From Io17-Chloro-G2 sp965226915 (GTDB lineage: Bacteria; Chloroflexota; Dehalococcoidia; Lucifugimonadales; UBA3495): a stretch of 64,000 nt of DNA. The position numbers and the translations under genes were made by a program. The stretch is from assembly GCA_965226915.1 (NCBI GenBank), contig CBDDEJ010000009.1:310001-374000 (forward strand), given 5' to 3'. The notes under the pieces were generated by a model. It was given only the letters and a program-made list of their open reading frames with translations, was not told where the DNA came from and ran no database searches. Of the stretch, positions 7,716 through 16,521 are shown one piece after another (positions within the stretch are counted from its first letter, which is position 1; each line of letters starts with the position of its first letter).

Positions 7716-8750
7716 TCACAGCCGGCTTCTGGGCTGGCCGCCGCCCGGCCGCTGCCGAGCCCTTCCAACAGACGCCGCTCTCCCGAGCCGGTCCCCAGGG
7801 CTCACCTGCCGGTGAAACTGCTTGGCGTCCTCCTCTCCCAATGTCCTGAAGTAGGTCTCCGGTATCTTCCTCCAGCCGCCGACTATTTTCAGGACCTGCT
7901 CCGGCATCCCGGCCCGAAGGGCGTTGACCGCATAGGAATGGCGGAACCTGTGAGGACACAGGTCGGCGATTCCCGCTCGCTTTCCCAAGCGCTTCAGGAC
8001 TTGGGATATGCCGTTGGGTAGCAGGGCCTCGCCTTGCTCAGACACCCACAGCAGGCTGGTGCGGGGCATGAGGACCTCCCTTTCCTGGAGATAGTCCCAC
8101 ACTACCGACCTGGCTGCGTCGCCAATTGGCATCCTGCGTTCTTTCCGTCCCTTGCCCATTACCAGCAATGTGCCATTTGTCAGGTCCACGTCATCCAGTC
8201 GCAACCTGGCAATCTCGGCGAGTCGCCCCGGCGTGTCCCAAAGCGTGTAGAGGAGTGCCCGGTCGCGGACCAGGCGAAACCGGTGGGCCGGAGTCCTGGC
8301 GAGGGCGGGGTCAGCGAGAGTGAGAAGGTCCCGTACCTAGTCCTCGGTGACCACGGGGACCGTCTTCTCATCCAAGCCTGGGGGCTTGATCGGATGCATG
8401 GGGTTCTCGTCGATGGGGCCGCGGTCCACCAGCCAATTGAAAAACCGGTGAAGACGGCGGTACTGCGCGTTGATGTGGCCCTTGGCCAGCTTCTTGGGTT
8501 CGGCATAGGTCCGCACTCCGAACCACCTGGTCCGGTCCTGGAGGTACGCAAGGTATTCCTCCAGATGCTCGGTGGTGATCTCCTTTACATCAGGCCACTG
8601 CTGCTGCTCCGCGTAGAGGGCAGCCATTGCGACGCTGGTTTCCAAGCTGGCCAGGTACGCCTCGGAGTACCGGTTGGAGGCCTTCAGGCTGCTGATGAAC
8701 CGTTTGCCGGATTCGCGAAGACTGTGGTCAAAAACCTGCTTGACGACCAT
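7716..8750 (-). pseudogene. Tyrosine site-specific integrase with in-frame amber stop
   Basis: The N-terminal SAM-like domain (about residues 1-110) is followed by the catalytic domain in the same frame: TLWDTPGRLAEIARLRLDDV (first Arg region), HRFRHSYAV (the H-x-x-R box) and a YF near the end as probable nucleophile region. A TAG at 8337-8339 splits the frame after VPVVTED; reading through gives a complete integrase. It lies 67 bp from the 3' end of tRNA-Ile and is transcribed away from it, the usual layout of an island integrase. The C-terminal tail runs into the ISNCY remnant. Inactive unless amber is suppressed. Confidence 0.8.
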
Positions 8751-8816
8751 GCATCTGGTGGCACCTGAGAGCGAAAGCCGTCATTTCGTATCTGGAAAAG
8801 CCCTTTTCGAGGGCTC

Positions 8817-8893
8817 TGGTGGGCCTGGATGGACTCGAACCATCGACCTCGGTCTTATCAGGACCGCGCTCTAACCGCCTGAGCTACAGGCCC
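8817..8893 (-). tRNA. tRNA-Ile (GAU)
   Basis: Read on the minus strand, the acceptor GGGCCTG pairs with CAGGCCC, the anticodon loop is CTGATAA with GAT, and the T-loop reads GGTTCGAGTCC. A 3' ACCA is encoded (8820-8817). All arms fold. The integrase next to its 3' end suggests it served as an attachment site. Confidence 0.95.
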
Positions 8894-9009
8894 CCAGTGA
8901 GTGGAGTGGAACTGAAACGATGGGGAGCCACGGAAAATTATAGTCGGCAGGACGAGTGGAGGCAAGGGTGTGACTGAGGTTAGCCCGGAAGGTTATCCCG
9001 GCTGCACCT

Positions 9010-10284
9010 TCAGGCCCCCGGTCCTTCTCCGCCACCGACTTCGGGACCGTCGACGTCACCGCCGCTTATTACGTCTTTCCGTACCCTGCCTGGTGTCGGC
9101 CGCTCAGACCCCTGCAGGCGGCCGGGACCTCTTCGAAGTAGGCGTCGATTTCGCCCGGGCCTACCGCCGGCGCGTGCGCCGTTTACGCGGGAAAGCGCAT
9201 CGGGTCCCCAGCCTTCTGGGAACTGTAAAGTACGCATGGGATAATTGATTACAATCCCCTCTTCTCTGAATCGCCGGTGCAGACGCTTGATCAACGCCGA
9301 TTGCAGATAAAAACTTCCCAAACGGTCGTCGGCCTGGACAAAGAGCCAGAAATGCACGTTGGATTCGCCAAAACTATCGAAGGCGAACCAGGCCCCATAA
9401 TCCTTTAAGGCATTGGGGTGGGTTTCCAACTCCTCCCGCATCACTTCAAACGACACATTTTCCACCAGGTCCAAATCGCTGTCGTAGCTGACGCCACAGG
9501 TCAAGTACACATTGACCGCGGGTCGGGGCTCGTTATAGTTGGTGATTATCGTCTCGGCGAATTTCGCGTTGGGCACCACGACCAAGTTGTTTCCCCAAGT
9601 CCGAAGACGGGTGCTGCGCCAACTCACCTCCACCACGTATCCCGCCACTCCTCCCTCCAGCTCAATATAGTCTCCGGGACGGATGATTCCTTCGGTCATC
9701 ACGTAGGTGCCGGCGAAAAGGTTGGCCAAGGTAGGCTGAATTGCCAATGCCACCGCTAGACCGCCCAGGCCCAAACTGGCGATCAGCGGGTTGATGTTGA
9801 TCGGCAACAACCCCATGATCAACAGAGCGCCAACACCGTAGATCATCGCCGACGTGATTCGGCGCAAAAGCGGCAGCATTCGGATGCTAGCTCGCGAGGA
9901 GGCGGATGCTGCAACGGAATCGATGTACCAACCGAACATTTGGGAGACCGCCGAAGCAGCCGCCACAATCCCCAACAGCAGCCCCAAAACCCCGGCGCCG
10001 GTATCCAGAACACTTTGGGCTCGGGCGCCCAGATCCAGAACGAGAGTGATGGATAAATAGAGCCCCAGTACTAAGATGCCCACCGTCATCGGAAGACGGG
10101 TCGCTTGCGCCATGCGGTTATCTAGGTCACTAGATGTCTTTTGAGTGAAGCGAAGGATCAGGGGAAACAGCAGTTTGTGGAAGATTGCCGCCCCGAGGAG
10201 CGTCAACAGGAAAAAGGCGCAAGTAACCGCCGGGTCCAGCCACCCGGAATCGGCAAGACCTAAACGGCCCAACAACCCATCCAT
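9010..10284 (-). CDS. MscS family mechanosensitive channel
   Basis: A 424-residue inner-membrane protein. Hydrophobic segments lie at about residues 18-40, 65-88, 97-118 and 145-165. The pore-lining glycine/alanine-rich helix follows (SLGLGGLAVALAIQPTLANL) and the cytoplasmic beta domain begins with RPGDYIELEGGVAGYVVEVS and NNLVVVPNAKFAETIITNY, the hallmark region of MscS. The last 70 residues are Gly/Arg/Pro-rich and unlike the family, so they are probably a disordered tail. It releases solutes under osmotic down-shock. It is transcribed alone, towards tRNA-Ile. Confidence 0.9.
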   Translation of the reverse strand: MDGLLGRLGLADSGWLDPAVTCAFFLLTLLGAAIFHKLLFPLILRFTQKTSSDLDNRMAQATRLPMTVGILVLGLYLSITLVLDLGARAQSVLDTGAGVLGLLLGIVAAASAVSQMFGWYIDSVAASASSRASIRMLPLLRRITSAMIYGVGALLIMGLLPININPLIASLGLGGLAVALAIQPTLANLFAGTYVMTEGIIRPGDYIELEGGVAGYVVEVSWRSTRLRTWGNNLVVVPNAKFAETIITNYNEPRPAVNVYLTCGVSYDSDLDLVENVSFEVMREELETHPNALKDYGAWFAFDSFGESNVHFWLFVQADDRLGSFYLQSALIKRLHRRFREEGIVINYPMRTLQFPEGWGPDALSRVNGARAGGRPGRNRRLLRRGPGRLQGSERPTPGRVRKDVISGGDVDGPEVGGGEGPGA

Positions 10285-10460
10285 TATCCGATGCTACTCC
10301 ACCAGGCCAATCCTGCATTTGGGCCCGACCCGGCACGGAATCCTATTGGCAAAATTATATCACCGGGGATTGATCTCAAGCCCCGTGGATGCCCGGCAAA
10401 TCCAACCATTGCGTCACCAACAGGCGCCGCCGCGCTCAGCTAAACCGTTCCGGGCCACGC

Positions 10461-11126
10461 CTAAATTTTTGGGAAGGCTTCGTTGCCGATCAGGGGCACA
10501 AACCGGCAGGCGCCCAACGCCCGTATGGAAACCCCATCTTCTGTACGCAATGCCTGAATCAGTTCCTGGTTCTCACGGGTTCCCACCGGGGCCACCAATC
10601 TTGCCCCCACCGCCAGCTGGCCGATCAAGGATTCGGGCAGTCTGGGCGCCGCCGCGGCCACGACTATCGCATCGAAAGGCGCCAAACTCGGATACCCCAA
10701 GTTGGAGCCCGCCACCTTCACTTCCACGTTGTCGTACCCCAATTCCGCCAGCAACGACTCGGCGCGGCTGGCAAGGGAAGGAATCCGTTCGACAGTGACG
10801 ACCTTGCCGTTGGGAGCCGGCCCGTTTCGGATCAAATTCGACAAAATCGCCGCCTGATACCCACTGCCGGTTCCAACCTCCAACACCCTTTCTGCCCCCA
10901 TCAAACCCAGGGCTTGGACCATCAACGCCACCATAAAAGGCTGGGAGTTGGTCTGGCCCTCGCCAATGGCAAGGGCAATGTCGGAGTAGGCCATATGCCT
11001 GCTTTCCGCCGGCACAAATCTCTCACGCGGAACCCCTTCCATGGCTTCGATCACCCTTTTCGAATCGATAGCCTTGGAGAGGTTTCTAAAAAGGTCTTTC
11101 TTAGAGGGGATCAGGTCCATCGGCAT
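10461..11126 (-). CDS. pcm: Protein-L-isoaspartate O-methyltransferase
   Basis: The SAM-dependent enzyme that repairs isoaspartyl residues in aged proteins. The SAM-binding motif is RVLEVGTGSGYQAAIL, with the family's ERFVPAESRHMAYSD before it and PFDAIVVAAAAPRLPESL after it. The open frame extends to 11198, but family length (about 210-220 residues) favours the ATG at 11126 or 11120; no strong ribosome binding site decides. Downstream on the same strand is the MscS gene, about 180 bp away. Confidence 0.85.
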   Translation of the reverse strand: MPMDLIPSKKDLFRNLSKAIDSKRVIEAMEGVPRERFVPAESRHMAYSDIALAIGEGQTNSQPFMVALMVQALGLMGAERVLEVGTGSGYQAAILSNLIRNGPAPNGKVVTVERIPSLASRAESLLAELGYDNVEVKVAGSNLGYPSLAPFDAIVVAAAAPRLPESLIGQLAVGARLVAPVGTRENQELIQALRTEDGVSIRALGACRFVPLIGNEAFPKI

Positions 11127-11367
11127 CCAGACTTGCCTTGAAGGATTCTTGGGAAAGATTCCTGGCGCTAAATCAACTATATCAACAGCCACGTTCAAAG
11201 CTCAACAAATCCAGTGTCTAGCCGATGCTAAAATGGTTGTTGACCCGCGGTCGAACCTCCACCTACGCTGGCCGTAAAACACCGTTGACTGGGGTGAAAC
11301 CCTATGATAGCCTCAGTTTCGGTTTAACCGAATGTTAGAGAATTAATAAGATTTCTATAGATTTTTA

Positions 11368-11985
11368 ATGGTTGAATTAGCCGTAAGCGATAAAAGCCGC
11401 TGGCTGTCCATGGGGGAAGCTTCCCGCTATTTGGAAGTCAACGAGGCTACCTTGAGGCAATGGGCCGATAACGGCTACCTCAGGGTGTACCGCACTCCCG
11501 GAGGCCATCGGCGGTTTCTGCGGGAAGACGTTACAGCGCTCGCCAACGGGGCCGAATCTTCGCCAGACCCGGCTCGGGGAGCCTCTCCAGAGGGCGCCTC
11601 TAGAGAAGGGAATGCCCTGCGCCGGATCCGCCGCCGGCTACACCAAGACACTGTTGCCCGCCAGCCCTGGTACCAGAGTATCGACGAAGATGGCCGGGTC
11701 CGCATGCGGTTATTCGGACGCCAGCTGCTATCCCTGCTGATGCAGGAAAACCCGGCGGGCAGGCGCCGCCAGCGGGCCCTAGATGAATCGGTTGTGATGG
11801 GGCGGGAATATGGATCGGAAATGGCCGGACGCGGCGTAGCGCTGAAGGACACCGTAGAGGCATTCGTCTTCTTTCGCACGATGGTGTTGAATTCGGCCGA
11901 ATATGGTTCTTGGGTCCGTATCTTGGAACTAGCGGATCGAATGTTATTGGGAGTCGTGGAATCTTACCAGGGCCGTCTGGAATAA
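11368..11985 (+). CDS. MerR/excisionase-type HTH regulator
   Basis: Residues 12-55 form a MerR-type winged helix (WLSMGEASRYLEVNEATLRQ, WADNGYLRVYRTPGGHRRFL). After a low-complexity linker (about 60-85), the last 110 residues are helical (MRLFGRQLLSLLMQENPAGR; VALKDTVEAFVFFRTMVLNS), resembling the helical sensor-like domains attached to such HTHs in this kind of genome. It stands directly upstream of the tetrapyrrole cluster, on the same strand, 98 bp before the siroheme decarboxylase gene. A role in controlling that cluster is an inference from position only. Confidence 0.7.
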   Translation: MVELAVSDKSRWLSMGEASRYLEVNEATLRQWADNGYLRVYRTPGGHRRFLREDVTALANGAESSPDPARGASPEGASREGNALRRIRRRLHQDTVARQPWYQSIDEDGRVRMRLFGRQLLSLLMQENPAGRRRQRALDESVVMGREYGSEMAGRGVALKDTVEAFVFFRTMVLNSAEYGSWVRILELADRMLLGVVESYQGRLE

Positions 11986-12083
11986 TGTCCTGACCGGACC
12001 CATCGCAACGGGCGCCCGGAGTACATCGGGATGGCGTGGACTCGGACGAGAAGAAAATCAGACAGAGCAAACACGGAGCAAAC

Positions 12084-13157
12084 ATGGATCTGACCGACCG
12101 AAAGTTATTGAACCTGGTTCAGGGGCCTTTCCCTTTGGTGGATCAGCCGTACCTAAGCTTGGGCGACGAGTTGGGTATAACCGAAGATGACGTCATCCAA
12201 CGATTGACCGAATTGAAGCGGCAAAACGTCCTGCGCCAGATCAGCGCCATTTTTGATACCCGGCGGCTAGGCTATAAAACCACGTTAGTGGCCATGGCTT
12301 TTGATCCCGAACAGCTCAACGCGGGAGCTCTGGAAATCAACAAACATCCGGGCGTTAGCCACAACTACGCCCGGGAAGGCTCGTATTTCAACCTGTGGTT
12401 CACTTTGGCTGTACCGCCTGACCACGACCTAGACGGCACCGTGGAGCGAATGGGCCGGGACACCAAAGCCCTCAGCTTCCGCATGATGCCCACCATCCGC
12501 TTCTTCAAGATCGGCGTCAACTTTGACATGGTCAAAGAGAAAGGTTCATCTTTCAACTACAACCCCGACGGCAACGGCTCCGGCCAAACCCCAGAGGCGG
12601 CTAAAGAAGCAGCTAAAGACTGGAACAAGGCCCAGGAGCTTTCGGAGTCGGACAAGGTGGCCATCCGCGAATTGCAAGAGGACCTGCCCTTGACACCGCG
12701 GCCCTTTGACGCCATGGCCAATACCATAGGCGTAACCACCCAAGAACTGTTCCAGCGGGCAGCCGATTTCCAAGAAAGGCGTCTTATGCGGCGGTTCAGC
12801 GGTGTGTTGCATCACCGTCGGTCCGGTTTCCGGGCCAACGCGATGATCGTCTGGAAGGTGCCGCCGGAACGCTCCGAAGAAGTGGGCTTGACCATGGCCC
12901 AGCACTCGGCGGTTACCCACTGTTACGAACGGCCAACCTTCCCCGATTGGCCCTACACCCACTTCACCATGGTCCATGCCACCAGCACCGACGGATGCGA
13001 AGAAATAGAGAGGGAGATTGCCGAGTCCACCGGTATCACTGAACGCCAACTGCTTTACAGCACGCGGGAGTACAAAAAGACCCGGGTGCAATACTTTGTT
13101 GTCGACTACGACCGGTACCGTGACCCCCAACCAGCCGAAAACGCGGCTAGGGGTTAA
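12084..13157 (+). CDS. Siroheme decarboxylase, AhbA-AhbB fusion
   Basis: The 357-residue protein has two homologous halves. Each has an Lrp/AsnC-type winged helix followed by a ferredoxin-like domain: residues 1-150 (LTDRKLLNLVQGPFPL, RQISAIFDTRRLGYKTTLVA, HNYAREGSYFNLWFT) and about 195-350 (IRELQEDLPLTPRPFDAMA, RRFSGVLHHRRSGFRANAM, HCYERPTFPDWPYTHFTMV). This is the AhbA plus AhbB arrangement; the pair decarboxylates siroheme to didecarboxysiroheme in the alternative heme (and heme d1) pathway. AhbA and AhbB are usually separate subunits, so this reads as a one-chain heterodimer. ATG 12084 is chosen over an upstream GTG because the HTH starts here. The ferrochelatase gene follows by 11 bp. 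AhbC and AhbD are not in the window. Confidence 0.85.
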   Translation: MDLTDRKLLNLVQGPFPLVDQPYLSLGDELGITEDDVIQRLTELKRQNVLRQISAIFDTRRLGYKTTLVAMAFDPEQLNAGALEINKHPGVSHNYAREGSYFNLWFTLAVPPDHDLDGTVERMGRDTKALSFRMMPTIRFFKIGVNFDMVKEKGSSFNYNPDGNGSGQTPEAAKEAAKDWNKAQELSESDKVAIRELQEDLPLTPRPFDAMANTIGVTTQELFQRAADFQERRLMRRFSGVLHHRRSGFRANAMIVWKVPPERSEEVGLTMAQHSAVTHCYERPTFPDWPYTHFTMVHATSTDGCEEIEREIAESTGITERQLLYSTREYKKTRVQYFVVDYDRYRDPQPAENAARG

Positions 13158-13168
13158 CCAGGAGAAAA

Positions 13169-13861
13169 ATGCCAGCCTACTACCCCGTGTTCCTCAATCT
13201 CGCCGGCAAGCGTTGCGTCATCATCGGAGGCGGCACGATTGCGGAAGGAAAGATATCCAAGTTGAAGGAGACCGGCGCCCAGGTAACCATAATCAGCCCC
13301 GACGCCACCCCGGCCATTCAAAAAATGGCGCAAAAAGGCGTGGTGGAATGGACCGCCAGGAAATATCAACCCGGCGATCTGGAAGGAGCATTTCTCGGCA
13401 TTGCCGCCACCGATGTGCGCCAAGTCAACCAGCAGATATTTCAGGAAGCCGAACAGTTGGGGGTAGTCCTCAACGTGGTCGACGATGCTGAACTTTGCGC
13501 CTTCATCGCCCCGTCCATAATGGAACGAGGCCCGGTGACGGTGGCCATCTCGACTGGAGGGGCCAGTCCGGCGCTGGCAAGGAAGCTTCGTGAGACCCTG
13601 GCGGACTCCCCGGCTCTAGAATGGGCCGACCTGGCGCCCGTGCTTTCCAAAGCCCGCAAGGAAATAAAGAAGAGGGGCGTGGCGGTGGACCCGCAACGGT
13701 GGCAGTGCTGCCTGACCCCCGAGTTGCTAGCCATGGCCCAAGACGGTCAAGATGAGTTGGCGCTGAAACAAATCATGTCCGGCCTTCTGGACGAAGATGC
13801 GTCCGGCCGGTGCCCCAACGTAAAGAAATGCCGCCCGGAAGGCTGCTCTACCCAGGGATAA
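13169..13861 (+). CDS. Precorrin-2 dehydrogenase / sirohydrochlorin ferrochelatase
   Basis: The 230-residue protein matches the N-terminal half of CysG (Met8p/SirC type). It has an NAD-binding Rossmann start (YYPVFLNLAGKRCVIIGGG), then the conserved LNVVDDAELCAFIAPSIMER and VAISTGGASPALARKLRE. It oxidises precorrin-2 to sirohydrochlorin and may insert iron to give siroheme, the substrate of the AhbAB gene just upstream (GGAG-like site before ATG). The extreme C-terminus carries a cysteine group (CPNVKKCRPEGC, with a further Cys pair near CC in WQCCL), which is not standard for the family. Confidence 0.9.
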   Translation: MPAYYPVFLNLAGKRCVIIGGGTIAEGKISKLKETGAQVTIISPDATPAIQKMAQKGVVEWTARKYQPGDLEGAFLGIAATDVRQVNQQIFQEAEQLGVVLNVVDDAELCAFIAPSIMERGPVTVAISTGGASPALARKLRETLADSPALEWADLAPVLSKARKEIKKRGVAVDPQRWQCCLTPELLAMAQDGQDELALKQIMSGLLDEDASGRCPNVKKCRPEGCSTQG

Positions 13862-13960
13862 TGGCGCCGGGGATAATCGTCCCCGGAATAATCGTTGGAA
13901 CCTCGTTTAATCCTCTGAAGGCCACCACAAATACACCGATCACATGGTCAGATAAATACA

Positions 13961-14893
13961 TTGGCTGATAGCAACGTAATCAAAGTGGGCAGCCGGGCCA
14001 GCGCCCTAGCCTTGCGCCAAACCGAAGAGGTCCTAGAAAAGTTGCGCCCCCTGAATCCTGGCTTGGATTTCCAGGTGGTGACCGTCCGCACCAGTGGCGA
14101 TATCAACGCAACGGGCGCCCTTCCAGGAATGGGACTCGGTGTCTTCGTCAAAGAGATCGAACGGGAGCTCCTGGACGGAACCCTGGACATGGCGGTGCAT
14201 AGCCTAAAGGACATGCCCACCCTGCTGCCCGAAGGTCTGACCCTGGGTGCTACCCTTGTCCGCAAGGATCCCCGCGATGTTTTGGTCAACCGTTGGGGTT
14301 GCCCGCTAGATGGGCTGCCGGCAGGCGCTCGCATCGGCACAAGCAGTCCCAGAAGGCGGGCTCAATTGATGAACCTCTGTCCTCGCGTAGAGGTTCTGCC
14401 CATCCGCGGCAGTGTGGACACCAGGCTCGACAAAGCCAAAAGCGATGACTACGACGGCGCTGTTTTGGCGGCCGCCGGCCTGATTCGCCTGGACATGACC
14501 GGTGAGATTTCCGAATACCTTTCGGCCCAAGAATTCGTCCCGCCTCCGGGCCAGGGTGTGTTGGCTGTGGAGATCAGATCCGCCGACGACCGGATGCGAA
14601 ACCTCCTACGGCCGGTAGATCACGCCGAAACCCGCTACGCGATCACAGCAGAGCGGGCATTCCTGGAGATTCTGGGAGGCGGTTGCCAAGTTCCGGTGGG
14701 CGCCTACGCTCAATCAGACGCCGAATTGTTGGTGCTTACCGTCTTTCTAGCTTCCGAGAACGGCGAAAAATGCTTCAGGGCCAAATTGCGCGGCCAGACC
14801 CACGACCCCAAACAACTCGCCAGCGACGCCTACCTGGCCCTGGTGGAACGCGGGGGCGGCGAACTGTTGGGGCAGAGCTCTGTCAACCCATAA
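13961..14893 (+). CDS. hemC: Hydroxymethylbilane synthase (porphobilinogen deaminase)
   Basis: About 310 residues. It shows the family start KVGSRASALALRQTEEVLEK, VHSLKDMPTLLPEG, IGTSSPRRRAQL and the dipyrromethane cofactor cysteine in LGGGCQVPVGAY. It condenses four porphobilinogens to hydroxymethylbilane. The start appears to be TTG at 13961: the nearest ATG (13944) is closed by TAA, and no better start precedes the conserved sequence. A clear Shine-Dalgarno is lacking. It is followed 44 bp later by cobA-hemD. Confidence 0.93.
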   Translation: MADSNVIKVGSRASALALRQTEEVLEKLRPLNPGLDFQVVTVRTSGDINATGALPGMGLGVFVKEIERELLDGTLDMAVHSLKDMPTLLPEGLTLGATLVRKDPRDVLVNRWGCPLDGLPAGARIGTSSPRRRAQLMNLCPRVEVLPIRGSVDTRLDKAKSDDYDGAVLAAAGLIRLDMTGEISEYLSAQEFVPPPGQGVLAVEIRSADDRMRNLLRPVDHAETRYAITAERAFLEILGGGCQVPVGAYAQSDAELLVLTVFLASENGEKCFRAKLRGQTHDPKQLASDAYLALVERGGGELLGQSSVNP

Positions 14894-14937
14894 TTTAGGC
14901 AACGTCAAACCCGATAGATCGAATATCTGAGGATTAC

Positions 14938-16458
14938 GTGCAACCAAAACCCGGAAAAGTTTATCTGGTGGGCGCCGGACCCGGCGACCCCGGACTGATA
15001 ACGGTAAAGGGCAATCGCTGCCTGGAAGAAGCCCAGGTGGTGGTGTACGACCGTTTAATGGACCCTTCGTTGCTCCGGTCGGCCCACGAATCCGCCCAGT
15101 TAGTGTTTGTTGGCAAAGAACGCGGCCGCCAGGCCATGACCCAAGCCCAAATCAACCAATTCCTGGTGGACCGCGCCTCCGAAGGGATGACGGTGGTGCG
15201 TCTCAAAGGCGGGGACCCTTTCGTTTTCGGCAGGGGAGGAGAAGAAGCTCTGGCCCTGGCCGAACATGGAATCCCCTTTGAGGTGGTGCCCGGAATAACC
15301 TCTCCCATCGCAGCCGCCGCATACGCCGGCATCCCCGTCACTCACCGCGGCATCGCCACCTCATTTACGGTGGTTAGCGGCAGCGAAGATCCAACCAAGC
15401 CCGATTCGTCGGTGCCGTGGGATGTCCTGGCCAAAAACGGCGGCACCCTTGTGGTGCTGATGGGCCTAGCCGCATTGGGTTCCATCGTAGAGACGTTGGG
15501 CAAAAACGGAATGTCGTTGGACACCCCGGCGGCATTGATAAATTGGGGCACCTGGGCCAAACAAACCACCGTCACCGGCAATCTGGGAAACATTGTCGAA
15601 AAGGGAAAGAAAGCTGGACTCAAGCCGCCTGTGGTGGCCGTTATTGGCAACGTAGTGGAGCTCCGCGAAAAGATTGCCTGGTTTGACCGCCGGCCCTTGT
15701 TCGGGAAAAAGGTCCTGGTCACCCGCTCTCGAACCCAGGCTTCCCGCCTAGTGGAATTGCTGGAAGAACTGGGCGCGGAACCGATAGAACTTCCTTCGAT
15801 CCAGGTAGAACCCTTGCAAGACTACAGCGAGTTGGACGGCGCGTTGGGCCGCCTGTCCGATTTTGGCTGGGTGATCTTCGCCAGCACCAACGCGGTGGAG
15901 TCGGTTTTTCATCGGCTGAAAATGCAGGGCCGGGACTCTCGAGCGTTCGCCGGCACCCGCATCGGCGCCATCGGCCCCGCCACATCTGCAGCCTTGGCCA
16001 ACCAAGGGCTCAGGGCTGATTTCGTGCCCACGCGCTCCATCTCGGAAACGGTGGTGAAAGAGCTATCTTCTATGGACGGGAGCGGCACAGCGGTGCTTCT
16101 CCCGTCGGCGGATATAGGACGAGACGCCCTGGCCCAGGGTCTAGCTTCGATGGGGGCCCAGGTAGAACGCATTACCGCCTACAAGACTACCCCGTCCCAA
16201 GGCATGGCGGACAAGGCCCACGAGGCATTTGAATCAGGGATTGACGCCGTTACATTCACCAGTTCATCCACCGTGCGTAATTTGGTTGCTATGCTCAACG
16301 GCAACAAGTCGTTGTTGCAAGACTTGCCGCTAATCTGCATCGGCCCCACCACCGCCGCCACCGCCACAGAGTTGGGTTTGAAGATCGACCTGGTGGCCCA
16401 AGAGCACACGGTGGAAGGCTTGGTCGGCGCGGTCGTCGAGTATTTTGCCGCTAAGTAG
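14938..16458 (+). CDS. Uroporphyrinogen-III methyltransferase / uroporphyrinogen-III synthase fusion
   Basis: A 506-residue bifunctional protein. Residues 1-245 are a SAM uroporphyrinogen-III C-methyltransferase (CobA/SumT): VYLVGAGPGDPGLITVKG, RLKGGDPFVFGRGGEEA, GIPVTHRGIATSFTVVSG. Residues about 250-500 are a HemD-type synthase (KVLVTRSRTQASRLVELLEE, WVIFASTNAVESVF, DAVTFTSSSTVRNLV). It closes hydroxymethylbilane to uroporphyrinogen III and methylates it to precorrin-2, feeding the dehydrogenase two genes upstream. GTG start with TGAGGA just before it. A second HemD-like gene lies at 59.4 kb. Confidence 0.93.
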   Translation: MQPKPGKVYLVGAGPGDPGLITVKGNRCLEEAQVVVYDRLMDPSLLRSAHESAQLVFVGKERGRQAMTQAQINQFLVDRASEGMTVVRLKGGDPFVFGRGGEEALALAEHGIPFEVVPGITSPIAAAAYAGIPVTHRGIATSFTVVSGSEDPTKPDSSVPWDVLAKNGGTLVVLMGLAALGSIVETLGKNGMSLDTPAALINWGTWAKQTTVTGNLGNIVEKGKKAGLKPPVVAVIGNVVELREKIAWFDRRPLFGKKVLVTRSRTQASRLVELLEELGAEPIELPSIQVEPLQDYSELDGALGRLSDFGWVIFASTNAVESVFHRLKMQGRDSRAFAGTRIGAIGPATSAALANQGLRADFVPTRSISETVVKELSSMDGSGTAVLLPSADIGRDALAQGLASMGAQVERITAYKTTPSQGMADKAHEAFESGIDAVTFTSSSTVRNLVAMLNGNKSLLQDLPLICIGPTTAATATELGLKIDLVAQEHTVEGLVGAVVEYFAAK

Positions 16459-16521
16459 GGGCGCCCGGCCGTGCTACCCAGCCATCGGCGGATTGGCGCC
16501 GCCCGGAAATTGGAAATAGAC

